From Ramlibacter sp. WS9 (GTDB taxonomy: Bacteria > Pseudomonadota > Gammaproteobacteria > Burkholderiales > Burkholderiaceae_C): 64,000 nt of DNA. The DNA lies in the NCBI RefSeq assembly GCF_003797765.1, contig NZ_RKMB01000003.1:372001-436000 (forward strand). Direction: 5' to 3'. The notes under the pieces were generated by a model that did not search any database, was not told the origin of the DNA, and saw only the letters and a list, made by a program, of their open reading frames with translations. Position 1 is the first letter of the stretch, and every line of letters begins with the position of its first letter. Positions 10,025 to 19,928 of this stretch are shown here, piece by piece. The position numbers and the translations under genes were made by a program.

Positions 10025-11077
10025 TCAGGCGCCATTCTGAAGGTTGACGCTATCCGGGTCTACCCCCAACACGCGCGCAGCCTCATTGAGCGCTTCGGGC
10101 GCGAGCTCCTTGACCAGCTGCAGGAAATCGCGATTGATCAACCGGCGAGCCCTGCGCAACAGGAGTTGGGCCGGATTCGACGGCTCCACGCGATCGAGGT
10201 ACTCGCAGATCATGTCCAGCGCGCGCAGCACGTCGTCGCGCGACCTGATCCCGCCCAGTCCGGCTCCAGCCAGTGCCGGTCCAGCGGCTCCGTCGGAGCT
10301 GCCGCCCGCCTCCGCGCCGGCTTCCGGTGCAGCAGCAGAAGCGGGAAGCAAGCCGTGCACCAACTTGATCATGTCCAGCAGAGGTTTCAGGTCCGGCGCG
10401 CTTGCCGCATCGAATTTCTCCTTGAGCGTCGCTTCGAGCGCACGCGCTTGATGCAGGACCGATTGCCATTCATTGACGACCGCCGGGTTCTCCTGGACCG
10501 CGGAGGCCACCATCTGCGCAAGCTGCTCCTTGCCATAAGCAGCCTCGTCCGCGCGCGCCACGCTCTGGCCGAACGCGATGGACACAGCGCGGTAACGAAT
10601 CACCCCCGACCCGCGCAGGCTGAAGAGCGAGCATTGACGAATGTCACCGCACAGCCCCTCCTGGTGCGCAAGCAGCGAGAGCGCGTTGACGCGCGGGTAC
10701 TGGTCGCCGTCGTCCGGATCGGGCAAGGGGTGCAGCCCTTCCCAGAACGTCGTGAGCAGCCCATCAATGAGTTTCAGGCCCGGCGCGAGCGAGGCGAATC
10801 CTTGCAGATGGACATTGGCGCGCGTCCAGTACACGGCGATCCGCAGATCGCGTGTGCGCTCCATGAGCGACTCCGCGCGTTCGCGCACGAAGGGCCAGTT
10901 GGGTGGTTCGGCCGCGGCAAATTGCGACTCGGGCTTGCCCTGCGCGCCGCGGATCAGCTCGAGGAACTCGTTCTCGTACTCGAGGTCTGGGCCACACGGC
11001 GAGCCCGGTTGGGTCAACGCGTCAAGCCACCCGTGCAAGTCATAGGTGGTGCCGGCGATGGCGGAACTGTCAGTCAA
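10025..11077 (-). CDS. tssA: T6SS assembly protein TssA (ImpA family)
   Basis: TssA proteins guide baseplate and sheath assembly and cap the growing sheath. The 350-residue product carries the ImpA_N domain (residues about 20-150: SPCGPDLEYENEFLEL, WPFVRERAESLMERTRDLR, FWEGLHPLPDPDDGD) and a C-terminal helical region starting near residue 280 with IRSRDDVLRALDMICEYLDR. The start appears to be TTG at 11077, supported by AGAGGA just upstream. It is the first gene of the leftward operon, so the operon promoter should lie in the 136-bp gap shared with the divergent OmpA gene. Confidence 0.92.
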   Translation of the reverse strand: MTDSSAIAGTTYDLHGWLDALTQPGSPCGPDLEYENEFLELIRGAQGKPESQFAAAEPPNWPFVRERAESLMERTRDLRIAVYWTRANVHLQGFASLAPGLKLIDGLLTTFWEGLHPLPDPDDGDQYPRVNALSLLAHQEGLCGDIRQCSLFSLRGSGVIRYRAVSIAFGQSVARADEAAYGKEQLAQMVASAVQENPAVVNEWQSVLHQARALEATLKEKFDAASAPDLKPLLDMIKLVHGLLPASAAAPEAGAEAGGSSDGAAGPALAGAGLGGIRSRDDVLRALDMICEYLDRVEPSNPAQLLLRRARRLINRDFLQLVKELAPEALNEAARVLGVDPDSVNLQNGA

Positions 11078-11213
11078 CCTTGTCCTCTCGACATTTCACA
11101 CCCGATCCCCTGATTTTCAATCGGCGAATAATGCCGCAGAAGTCAGCCCGGCACAATAGTTCAAGGCGTACATATGCGCTAACATGAGCATTCCTCCCGC
11201 AGGAAGGAATGAC

Positions 11214-11756
11214 ATGAAGCTCTCCCCCGTTTTCGCAGCCGTCGTGATGGCCCTCGTGCCCGCGGTATCTCAATCCCAGGGCGACGTCGTCATGAAGGAC
11301 AAGGACGCAACCGAGTCCGCGCTGATAGAAGCACTGACCCCACAGCGGCCGTTCAGGACGCGGTCCATCCGCATATCACCGGACAACGATGCCGGCGCCG
11401 CACCCGTGAAGCGCGCTGCGGCTTCCATGCTGATCACGTTCGAGACCAACTCGGCCGAGCTCAAGCCCCAATCCAAGAAGTTGCTGGACAACCTGGGCCG
11501 GGCGATGCAATCCGACAAGCTCCTCAACTTCAAGTTCGCCATCGAGGGCCATGCCGATCCTCGTGGCGGTGAGCAGGTCAACCTGGAACTGTCCCAGAAG
11601 CGCGCGGAAATGGTGGTCGCCTATCTCGCAGACACCCATCGGATCGATCCGAGCCGTCTCAGGGCCGTGGGCAAAGGCCAATCCGAGCCGCTCAATGTCA
11701 GTCAACCCGATGCCGCCGAAAACCGCCGGGTGACGGTCAAGACGATCGTGGAGTGA
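11214..11756 (+). CDS. OmpA-family peptidoglycan-binding protein
   Basis: Exported protein of 180 residues: a signal peptide (MKLSPVFAAVVMALVPAVSQSQ), a spacer, and an OmpA-like domain from about residue 70 (ITFETNSAELKP, GHADPRGGEQVNLELSQKRA, VGKGQSEP, ENRRVTV) that should bind peptidoglycan. The ATG at 11214 is chosen over an upstream ATG because AGGAAGGA precedes it. It runs opposite to tssA and converges with the kinase gene 19 bp downstream. It might be a peptidoglycan anchor for the T6SS or for the neighbouring secretion locus; that link is inference from position only. Confidence 0.88.
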   Translation: MKLSPVFAAVVMALVPAVSQSQGDVVMKDKDATESALIEALTPQRPFRTRSIRISPDNDAGAAPVKRAAASMLITFETNSAELKPQSKKLLDNLGRAMQSDKLLNFKFAIEGHADPRGGEQVNLELSQKRAEMVVAYLADTHRIDPSRLRAVGKGQSEPLNVSQPDAAENRRVTVKTIVE

Positions 11757-11775
11757 CTTTGGCGGGGCGGCGGCG

Positions 11776-13569
11776 CTAGTCGATTTCCACGATCGAGAAC
11801 GCCGCGGCGCCGTACGCCTTGGAACAGCTCGCGCCCGCGGCGCATTTGGGCACGCCGGCCAATACGGCGTCGCCCGCGCTCGCGTTCGAACGCAGCATCG
11901 CCAAGATCTTTTCCTTCGAGAACTCCGCGAAGGCGCCCGCGTTCGCAAGGCCTGCGGTGCTGAAATCGCGCGGCGCCTCGGACACCATGGCGACGAACTG
12001 GTTCGTGCCCGCGGGGCCGCCCGCCGTCATGGCCCAGCCCGTGCGCGGCAGGTTGAGCGGTTGATTCGCGACGATCCGGTTGTTGGCGTCCAGCGAATTG
12101 GGGAACAGCAGATTGATGTGCTGGTTGTCGGTGCCGATCATGAAGACATACAGGTAGCCGGATTTTTCCGACTGGATGCGAAACCTGAGTTTCTCCTTGC
12201 CGATCCGCACCTGCGCCTTGTCTGTGGTGACGCTGACGGCATGGCTCGTATCGCGCAAATCGTGCAGCTGCGTGAGCGCGTCGGTGATGCTCGGCGGCGC
12301 TGTTGGGGCCGCAGTCGGCGTCTGGCTTGTGCTGGGCGGCAGCTGTGCTGTCGCAGGCGTTCCGGGCGCATTGGCGGAACCGGCAGCTGGCGGCGATGGC
12401 TGTTCAAGCGCGGGCGGCGAAACCTGCGCGGTGGCCGGCGGCGGCTTCGCTGGCGAAGCAGGCTCCCTCAGGAGCAGGTAAGCCCCCACAACGACGATCA
12501 GCCCGAGGCCGCCCAACCCCGCCCACAGCATTGCCATGGGGAACACGCGGGGGGCTTTGGCTGTTTTCGGGGCGTGCTGCACCGTTACTTGATCGTCGGC
12601 GTCATCGCCCAGCGCCAGCAGCCGCCTGAATTCCGCGATGCTCTGCGGACGGTCTTCCGGCCTGATGGACAGCGCCTTGTCGACGCCCCTCAGGAAGCTG
12701 GCGCTATAGGAACCGGCTGCCGCCTTCTCCAGCGGGACCATCGTGTCCTTGATGATTCTGCTGACCGACGGCGGCGGCGCCTTTCCCACGATGGCGTGGT
12801 AGACGACGGCGGCCAGCGCGTAGACGTCGGTCCACGCGCCCTGGCGCATGTCCGGCATGTCGGCATATTGCTCGACCGGTGCGAAACCGGGCTTGAGAAT
12901 GACCGTGAGCGTCTTGGCCTGGTCCTCGATCACGCGCCGGGCCGCGCCGAAGTCCAGTAGCACGGGCCGCCCGGTCTTGAGCAGAAGGACATTGTCGGGT
13001 GCGATGTCGCGGTGAAAGCAGCTCTCCCGGTGAAGCAGTTCCAGCGCCCCCATCAGCGGGACCAGCAAGTCTTTCAGCCAACGCTCGGTGGGCGGTTGAC
13101 CCAGTCCGAGCAGCGCCTGCTTCAAGGTGGGGCCCTGGTAGAACGGCATCACCATGTAGGCGGTGCCATTGGCGTTCCAGAACCTGTACACCTTGACCAA
13201 GGATGGGCTGTCGAACTGCGCCAGAAGCCGCGCTTCGTTGATGAAGCTCGACAAGCCGGCCGCGAAGGTGGCGGCGTACCGCTCGGCCTTCACTCTCACG
13301 GTGAGCCCATCGTCACGGGATGCGATCGATACCGGCAGGTATTCCTTCAGCGCCACGTCCCTGCCCAGCGAATGATCGTGGGCCAGGTACACGATGCCGA
13401 AACCGCCGGCGCCGATGATGCCCTTGACCTCGAATTCGGCGATCTTGCTGCCGACGGGCAGGGCGTTGTGTTCATCGCTCGGGCCGGCCGCATCGACCGG
13501 GCCAGACGCAGGCGCGGTGCTGCCCGCGGGCCTGATGACAGTGAGACCATCCTCGTCGGAAGACGACAT
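11776..13569 (-). CDS. Membrane Ser/Thr protein kinase with C-terminal DUF4384-type domain
   Basis: The 597-residue product has a Hanks-type kinase domain (about 45-315): glycine loop GAGGFGIVY, VALKEYLP with the ATP-binding lysine, catalytic HRDIAPDN near residue 185 and DFGAARR near 210. One membrane helix (MAMLWAGLGGLGLIVVVGAY, about 343-365) is followed by a Pro/Ala-rich linker and a DUF4384-like domain (about 440-540, with SGYLYVFMIGTDNQHINLLFP). The kinase should face the cytoplasm and the C-terminal part the periplasm. It starts 9 bp after the stop of the caspase exoprotein gene, so the two are probably co-transcribed. PpkA-like kinases regulate some T6SS, but whether this one serves the T6SS or the secretion pair is open. 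Confidence 0.9.
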   Translation of the reverse strand: MSSSDEDGLTVIRPAGSTAPASGPVDAAGPSDEHNALPVGSKIAEFEVKGIIGAGGFGIVYLAHDHSLGRDVALKEYLPVSIASRDDGLTVRVKAERYAATFAAGLSSFINEARLLAQFDSPSLVKVYRFWNANGTAYMVMPFYQGPTLKQALLGLGQPPTERWLKDLLVPLMGALELLHRESCFHRDIAPDNVLLLKTGRPVLLDFGAARRVIEDQAKTLTVILKPGFAPVEQYADMPDMRQGAWTDVYALAAVVYHAIVGKAPPPSVSRIIKDTMVPLEKAAAGSYSASFLRGVDKALSIRPEDRPQSIAEFRRLLALGDDADDQVTVQHAPKTAKAPRVFPMAMLWAGLGGLGLIVVVGAYLLLREPASPAKPPPATAQVSPPALEQPSPPAAGSANAPGTPATAQLPPSTSQTPTAAPTAPPSITDALTQLHDLRDTSHAVSVTTDKAQVRIGKEKLRFRIQSEKSGYLYVFMIGTDNQHINLLFPNSLDANNRIVANQPLNLPRTGWAMTAGGPAGTNQFVAMVSEAPRDFSTAGLANAGAFAEFSKEKILAMLRSNASAGDAVLAGVPKCAAGASCSKAYGAAAFSIVEID

Positions 13570-13578
13570 GCGCGTTGC

Positions 13579-16500
13579 CTACCTCTGCTCGAAAAGATAA
13601 TCGCCGCCCTGCTGGTGCCCGGCCGAAGTGACCGACCCGTACTTGGGGGTCTGCGGGAATTCCTTTTTGACGGCGGCCTGCACTTCCTCGAAGACATTGC
13701 TGCCCTGGTTCCAATTCTGCACCGAGCGCAAGCTCTTCATGAGGCTCCAGGCGAAGATGGAATGCCCCTCCTTGCCTTCGTCGGACACCGGTTCGTCCCC
13801 GCCCGATGACAACACCACCACCGAGCGCTTGGTCAGCACATCGTCGGCGTTGACGCCGCGGCCCACGGACGCCATGCCCTCGCGGGCAAAGGCCCCTGCG
13901 TAGCAACTGTCGGTGATCAAGGCCATCTGCCTGGACTGTACGCCGGCCAGCAACCGGGCGACGTCGTTGTTGGAGATCCAGCGGCTGGGATCGTTCACCG
14001 GCGCATCCGACGGCAGCCAGTAGCCTTCAGCACGCTTGTCCACCGAGTAGCCGTGGCCCGCGTAGTACACCACCACGCTGTCGGCCGGATTCACCTGCGC
14101 GGCCAGTTCATTGAGCGTTCGAATGATGTCGGCCTTGGTGGGGTTGCGCACCACCTTCACTTCATAACCGAGGCGTTCGGCAAACACCTTGGACACGGCG
14201 TCGACGTCCGGCAACGCGTTCTCGAGCTTGGGAATCTTCTTGTCGGCGTAGTCGTTGATGCCGAAGAACACGCCGATCTTGCGCTCGATCTGCGGCAACG
14301 CTTTCTTCGTGGCCGTTCTTTGCCCCGGCACCGCCTTGACGGACTTGGCGTGCAGTTCCGCTAATTGCTCGGGCGTGTTGCGGCAAAGGCCCGATGCGCC
14401 CTCCGCGGCGCTGGCGCAGAGCCTGACGTCGGCCAGACTGGGATCAATCTCCAGCTTGTAGACGGCATCGGCAAACAGCTTGCGCTTGAAGTCCTTGCGC
14501 GACTCGAGCAGCCGCAAGAGCTCATCCTGGCTCATGCCGCCGATGTTCACCGGGCCGAATGCGGTGGCCGCGCTAGCTCCCGCCACGTCGAAAACACCGC
14601 CGGCGCCGCGCTGGCTGAGCGCGGCGATGGTGGAGGCTGTGGCAGCGGCGATGCTCGACTCGCTGCTTTGGGCGGCTTGCTGCGCCGGGCTGTTCGCGCT
14701 GGGCAGGGGCACGGGCGTGATGGTTCCCACGTTACCCGCGGCCGTGCTCGCGCCAACGGTGTAATTGGGCGCGTCTGGCCCGGAAACCTGGAACGCCCCG
14801 GTCGCTGTGACCAGCTTCGCGATGCCCACAGCCGGCGTGTCGTACGTGCCTTGCGTGGGACCGCTCACGGAAACCAAGTCGCCCGGCACCACGCCTTGTA
14901 ACCCGTACTGCGTTGCGGTGAGCGAAGCGGCCGTGGTGCCGTCAAACTCTTTGGCAACCTCGCCTGCGATGTTGATTGTGGCGGGCCTGGGCGTGATGCT
15001 GGCGTTTGCTGTGGACACCGCTAGCACATAGTTGGCAGCGTCCGGCCCCGCGAGCGCGCCGCCAGAAACCGTCACAAGCTTGTTCACCCCGACGTTCTTG
15101 TCGTCGAAAGTTCCGGTAGCGCCGTTGAGGTTCACCACATCACCTGGCACGACCCCGCCAGACAGCGAGCCGGACACAGCAGCAGTTCGCGTCCCGTCAT
15201 AAACCTTGTCCGCGGCGGTGATGCTACCGGCCGACAGCACCTTGGGGGCCAGGTCGCCGATGAACGACATGGTGCTGCCGAAGACGGGTTTGGACGTGTC
15301 TGTGGTGACGGTAAATTTGCTGCCGTTGTACGTGACGGGTTTGTTGAGAGCCGCGTTCTTGTCCGCAAACGACCCTTGCTCTACTGAATTGTTTTGCTGC
15401 GCCAGAACAATAAAGCCCGGAGCGTTGTAAGACAGCGAAGTCGAGAACGGAGCGGTGAGCGTTCCGTCATAGCTTTTTAGAATGTCCAGCTTGACCTGAA
15501 CATCGAGCGGCTGCGTGTAGCGCAACCCGTTAGTACTCAGCGCAGGGGCGCTTCCAAACGGCGCGTTGAATTGGACGAAGTCGTAGGGCAACGGGCCAAT
15601 CGCATCAGTGCCAGGGTCGATTGAATGGACGAGCCAGCGACCGTTTTGCGTAACGATGGGGGCGGTGCTCGCGTTGGTAAAGTTGCCCGTGACAATGCTG
15701 ACGGCGTCGCCGGTTGCAGAACTGGAAATCTGTCCCCCGGCGCCAATTGTTGTGCGGAAGTTGTTGGACACGGTGATCGGCAGCGCGGAACTCAACGAAC
15801 TGCTGTCGACCTGCAAAAATCGGGTTCTGACGTTGAGCAGTCCCGCCGCATTGACTGTGGAATCAACCAAAGTGAGGTCGCGATAAAACCCGTCCTGAAT
15901 GTCAAAATTGAACACTATGCCCCCTGGGGCGCTGAACGAACCTCCGGTAATGCTGTAGTTGGTTATGGACGAGTCACGCACCTCGGTATAGCCATCAATT
16001 CTGATTTGATGGCCGAAGATTTCGGAGCCGTCGGCGATACACAGCGTGCAAACGTCGGCCGGAAGGGGTGCTTGCGGTGTTTCTGGCGCCAGCAGATCTA
16101 TAAAGTCGCCCTGCAGCTCGGATCCGGCGATGCGAATTGCAGGGCCTGACACCGGCGTGCCGATCAGCCGGATCTGCCCCTGGGCGGCGCCACCCCCAGC
16201 AAAGAGAACGCTGTCTTGAATAAGAATGCCAGGATTGCCACCAGCGGAAACCGCGGCTCCGATCGCGCCACCACCCCGCATGGTGATGTTCCCACCGTCG
16301 GTGCTGATCTCGGCCTGCAAGACCGAAATGGAACCGGTGTTGTTTCCGTCACTGTCCGCGATGAATGTCACCGGCATCGGACCGGTGTTCGATCGGATGC
16401 TGACTCCTGGGTTGACTCTGATGTTTCGATGCGCCTGCAGGGTCAGGGAGCCGGGAGATCTGCCGTACTCGCCGGCGGGCACGATACTCGCGGCGACGAC

Positions 16501-18060
16501 GATGTCGCCCTGTTGTGCCGTCACGCCCGGACCGGGGTCCGTTGTTTGAACAATGACGTTCGTTCCGCTGTCCAGGAAATAGCTGATGCTTTCCGCCGCA
16601 ACCGTTGTGTTGTCGCTGGCCGGCTGAAAGATGGTTTCACTGTCTTCGCTCGGAGGTATTCCACCGGAACTCGGGGGGTTGCTGACGATGGTGATGTTGT
16701 AGGGATCGAGCAGCCACGTACCGCCCTTGCCGTTTGGCGCCGCGAGGTTGATCGACTTCGGCCTGGCGTCGAGATACCCGCCCGACGTCTCCACAAACCC
16801 GCCATCTCCCCCTTGGGCGCCGCCCGTCGCCTCGATCATGCCGTAAACCCGGGCGGCATCGTTCCCCCAGACAATCACTTTCCCGCCGTCCCCACTGTCG
16901 GTGGCATTGGCCTTGACCGTGGCGCCCCGGCCGAGATAAGTTGCCGTGGCGTTAGCGACCGCCGGGTTCTTGCCCTGGTAGTCGCCCCCCACCAGCACTT
17001 CACCGCCGCCCGTCGCGCCCGATGCATCCGCCAGGGCTTCACGGATCAGGCCGACGTTCTTTCCGAGCAGTTGAATATGCCCGCCGGCGCCGTCTGTGCT
17101 CGACGCCAAGACCTGCCCGCTGACGGACGTTGTTCCCGCGCGGGATTCCACTGCGACGCTGCCCGCCCTCCCCGCTCCGCCGCTGCTGGCGCTCGTGACG
17201 CTTGCATCACCGAGCCGGACGTCACCTTGCGCCTTGATGACCACGCGTCCGGCCGCGTCCGTGCCCACACTGTCTGCGCGAACGATGCCCTGCTGGTTCA
17301 CGATGCCGCCATGCAGATCGATACTGCCACCCGATGACGCGATCAAGCTGCCCAGGTTGATGGCTTCGTTGGCTGGCGCCGTGACGCGCACGACGACGTT
17401 CGGCAAGCCGGAGTCCACGACCTCGATGCTCTTGCCCGCTGCCAGCACGATGCTTCCACCGGGCGTGCGGACGAGGCCTTCGTTGGCAACCGAATCTCCG
17501 ATGAGCCAGACGCGTCCGCCGAAGCTGGTATTGATCTCGCCTTGGTTGAGCACGCGAGCGGCGGACGTGCCATCGAGGCCTTCGAACTTGAAGCGGTTCG
17601 CAAGAAAATCGCCGTTCGTGATGCCGAGCGTGGATGCCACCAGGCCACCCACGTCGACTCGCGCATCCTTGCCGAAGAGCACGCCATGCGGGTTGACGAG
17701 CCAGACGCGGCCGTTCGAGGTGAGGCTGCCGAGAATGCTCGACGGGTCATTGCCCACCACCCTGTTCAAGACCTGGCTGGATGCGCTCTGCTGATCGAAC
17801 CGCACACCGTTCGTGGCCCCGATCGAGAAACTCTGCCAATTCAAGATGGCGTTCGGGCTGTTGGTGATCGTCATCTGGCTGCCGTTGGTGGCGATACCCG
17901 CGCTTCCGTTGACCACAACGGGCCCCGAGGGCAGTTGCGCCCACACCGTCGTGGAAACGGAAAGAAATGCCGAGGCAACCGCAGCGGCAACAGGCCGTCG
18001 CGCGAAGGCGCGTCTGCTGGAATCGATCCTGCCCGTGTGGTGAACGCCGAGATGCTTCAT
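13579..18060 (-). CDS. Two-partner-secretion exoprotein (TpsA) with C-terminal caspase-like C14 protease domain
   Basis: Giant exported protein of 1493 residues. In order: an extended signal peptide ending AFLSVSTTVWAQ (about residue 42); a filamentous-haemagglutinin TPS domain (about 43-165, with LNWQSFSIG and VWLVNPHGVLFGKDA); a long glycine/serine-rich beta-helix; YDG-type repeats between about 880 and 1110 (KSYDGTL, KVYDGTR, KEFDGTT); a linker; and a caspase-fold domain (about 1255-1490). The catalytic pair is visible as His1336 in YYAGHGYS and Cys1386 in ITDSCYAGAF, with IGVFFGINDYADKKIP at the domain start. The ATG follows AGAGGAA. tpsB lies 70 bp upstream and the kinase gene 9 bp downstream. 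The intact His/Cys pair argues for an active, surface-delivered caspase-like protease; substrate unknown. Confidence 0.93.
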   Translation of the reverse strand: MKHLGVHHTGRIDSSRRAFARRPVAAAVASAFLSVSTTVWAQLPSGPVVVNGSAGIATNGSQMTITNSPNAILNWQSFSIGATNGVRFDQQSASSQVLNRVVGNDPSSILGSLTSNGRVWLVNPHGVLFGKDARVDVGGLVASTLGITNGDFLANRFKFEGLDGTSAARVLNQGEINTSFGGRVWLIGDSVANEGLVRTPGGSIVLAAGKSIEVVDSGLPNVVVRVTAPANEAINLGSLIASSGGSIDLHGGIVNQQGIVRADSVGTDAAGRVVIKAQGDVRLGDASVTSASSGGAGRAGSVAVESRAGTTSVSGQVLASSTDGAGGHIQLLGKNVGLIREALADASGATGGGEVLVGGDYQGKNPAVANATATYLGRGATVKANATDSGDGGKVIVWGNDAARVYGMIEATGGAQGGDGGFVETSGGYLDARPKSINLAAPNGKGGTWLLDPYNITIVSNPPSSGGIPPSEDSETIFQPASDNTTVAAESISYFLDSGTNVIVQTTDPGPGVTAQQGDIVVAASIVPAGEYGRSPGSLTLQAHRNIRVNPGVSIRSNTGPMPVTFIADSDGNNTGSISVLQAEISTDGGNITMRGGGAIGAAVSAGGNPGILIQDSVLFAGGGAAQGQIRLIGTPVSGPAIRIAGSELQGDFIDLLAPETPQAPLPADVCTLCIADGSEIFGHQIRIDGYTEVRDSSITNYSITGGSFSAPGGIVFNFDIQDGFYRDLTLVDSTVNAAGLLNVRTRFLQVDSSSLSSALPITVSNNFRTTIGAGGQISSSATGDAVSIVTGNFTNASTAPIVTQNGRWLVHSIDPGTDAIGPLPYDFVQFNAPFGSAPALSTNGLRYTQPLDVQVKLDILKSYDGTLTAPFSTSLSYNAPGFIVLAQQNNSVEQGSFADKNAALNKPVTYNGSKFTVTTDTSKPVFGSTMSFIGDLAPKVLSAGSITAADKVYDGTRTAAVSGSLSGGVVPGDVVNLNGATGTFDDKNVGVNKLVTVSGGALAGPDAANYVLAVSTANASITPRPATINIAGEVAKEFDGTTAASLTATQYGLQGVVPGDLVSVSGPTQGTYDTPAVGIAKLVTATGAFQVSGPDAPNYTVGASTAAGNVGTITPVPLPSANSPAQQAAQSSESSIAAATASTIAALSQRGAGGVFDVAGASAATAFGPVNIGGMSQDELLRLLESRKDFKRKLFADAVYKLEIDPSLADVRLCASAAEGASGLCRNTPEQLAELHAKSVKAVPGQRTATKKALPQIERKIGVFFGINDYADKKIPKLENALPDVDAVSKVFAERLGYEVKVVRNPTKADIIRTLNELAAQVNPADSVVVYYAGHGYSVDKRAEGYWLPSDAPVNDPSRWISNNDVARLLAGVQSRQMALITDSCYAGAFAREGMASVGRGVNADDVLTKRSVVVLSSGGDEPVSDEGKEGHSIFAWSLMKSLRSVQNWNQGSNVFEEVQAAVKKEFPQTPKYGSVTSAGHQQGGDYLFEQR

Positions 18061-18130
18061 GGTTCAGTTCCTCTCACGATGCGCCTGGCCGCGTGCATGT
18101 GCGCTACATGCAGGCTCCGGCAGGAAATCT

Positions 18131-19816
18131 TCAGTACACGACGTTGATCGACACGTGGGCTCGATAGTCGCCCTTGCTCGTGCTGATGGCGTTATCCAGC
18201 GCGCGCCCTACTTCGACGCTGGCACTGGCATGCTTGCCCATGTTCAGACGCGCACCCAAGCCGACGCCGCTCAGGCTGCACGAGGTTTCAGCGGTGCCTC
18301 TGCACGGCAGACCCTTGTGGTTGCTCACCCTGCCGTGATCGACGAAGACCAGCGGGCGTGCGCGAAACCCCTCGCTCGCGCCCACACCCAGCATTGGCCC
18401 GAGCACTTCAAACCGCGCGCCCACACCGTAGTCGCCGGACAACTCGCGCTCCTCGTAGCCGCGCACGCTGCCGGCGCCGCCCAGCCCGAACTTCTCGCCG
18501 GAGATGAGCGCGTGCGGCGTGTATTGCGCGTCGGCTCGACCTGCCAGGGCGAAACCTCCGGCCAGGCCCACCTCGGCAAAGCCCGAGAGCCGCGTCAGCA
18601 CATAGTGTTTTCTCGCGCCGGGACGGGCGGCTTCGAAAGTGTCCGCGGAACTTCCGCCGGCGTTCGCGGCCAGCGACGCGTTGATTCCCCAGGCCAGCTG
18701 CGGCCCCTGCTTCTGCCCGGTGTAGGCCACCATGACAGGAGCGACCGAAATGCTGACGCCAGCCGATCCGCACGCCGCAGGGCCGAAGTTCCCGAGCGCG
18801 CAGTCATTCTGGTAGTCCTTGAAATCCACGCCGAGCGTCACACGATGGTCGTACTCGCCGATGCGATCGAGGTTGCGGTTGCCGCGCAGGCCCAGCACTT
18901 CGCCCTTGCCGGCGAATGTGAGCGGCCCGGCAGGCGTCGATGTCGTGCCGTTGCGGACGTTCGAATGGGCATAGAACGCGTCGACGGAGCCCGCCCAGTC
19001 GTACAGGGGAACGTGATAGCCGACGCTGAATACCTGCACCTGGCTCGGATGCTCGGGCGAGGTCTGGTATTGAATCGTTGCGACGTGATCGCGGCCAAAC
19101 AGATTGGAATGCTGGGCACCCACGCTCAGCCGATGCCTGCCGGTCTGCTCGTTGCCGGTATTGTTGTAGCCAAGCAGGACTTGAAGCGGATCACGCTCGC
19201 TGACATTCACTTCAGCGTCCACGTCGCCCGGCTTGCTACCCGCCGTCAGCGTGACCTTCAACTCTTTGGCGGGGTTTTCGTTGGAAAGCTGAATGTCGCG
19301 GTCGATGGCGCGAACCACAGGGGTCGCGCCCTCACGCAAATTGGGCAGACCCGCGCGGACATTGGCCGTGGTGAAGTGGCTGTTGCCCGTCACGCGCACG
19401 GCAGCCAACTTGCCTTCGACGACCCGCACGACCACATTGCCGGAAGTCACGTCCTGTTCCGGCACGAACGCCACCACGCCGCCAAACCCTGCGTCCCGGT
19501 ACGCGTTCTGTATTCGAGTGGCCAGCAGATTGAGCTCAGACAAAGTGCGGTCCGGACCTTGAACGCCGGACACCATTCCCGCAAGCACGCCTTCGGGCAA
19601 CAGGGTATTGCCTTCCACGCGGATCGAAGTGATGTTGATTTTTTGGGCCGGGGACTTGGCGGCCGGCGCCGTTTGACCCTGCACTGCCCCGGACTGCAGA
19701 GCCAGCGTGACGGCGATGGCCGCACAAGAGAATGCCAGCTTGCCGTCACGTGCTTCATACCTCCGTATCTCATCTCTGCAGATCGTCGACAAGAAGCGGA
19801 AGTCTTTGAGGTTCAT
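18131..19816 (-). CDS. Outer-membrane two-partner-secretion transporter (TpsB, FhaC/ShlB family)
   Basis: Omp85-type pore that exports the TpsA partner across the outer membrane. The 561-residue product has a signal region (ending near VQGQTAPAA), POTRA domains (about 55-215, starting INITSIRVEGNTLLP) and a 16-strand barrel. The barrel holds the conserved L6 motif VRGYEERELSGDYG near residue 450 and a barrel-closing C-terminus ending in tyrosine (VSINVVY). It sits directly upstream of the TpsA gene on the same strand, the classical tpsB-tpsA layout. Confidence 0.92.
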   Translation of the reverse strand: MNLKDFRFLSTICRDEIRRYEARDGKLAFSCAAIAVTLALQSGAVQGQTAPAAKSPAQKINITSIRVEGNTLLPEGVLAGMVSGVQGPDRTLSELNLLATRIQNAYRDAGFGGVVAFVPEQDVTSGNVVVRVVEGKLAAVRVTGNSHFTTANVRAGLPNLREGATPVVRAIDRDIQLSNENPAKELKVTLTAGSKPGDVDAEVNVSERDPLQVLLGYNNTGNEQTGRHRLSVGAQHSNLFGRDHVATIQYQTSPEHPSQVQVFSVGYHVPLYDWAGSVDAFYAHSNVRNGTTSTPAGPLTFAGKGEVLGLRGNRNLDRIGEYDHRVTLGVDFKDYQNDCALGNFGPAACGSAGVSISVAPVMVAYTGQKQGPQLAWGINASLAANAGGSSADTFEAARPGARKHYVLTRLSGFAEVGLAGGFALAGRADAQYTPHALISGEKFGLGGAGSVRGYEERELSGDYGVGARFEVLGPMLGVGASEGFRARPLVFVDHGRVSNHKGLPCRGTAETSCSLSGVGLGARLNMGKHASASVEVGRALDNAISTSKGDYRAHVSINVVY

Positions 19817-19928
19817 AGTCTGGCCTGACCCAAAGGAACGTAACAGAATGATATCCAGGTTTCTGGATGTTCAGCTTTTTCTTTGACCTCTCCTTTGACC
19901 TCTCCCTCCGAACGCCTGAGGCGTGCCT

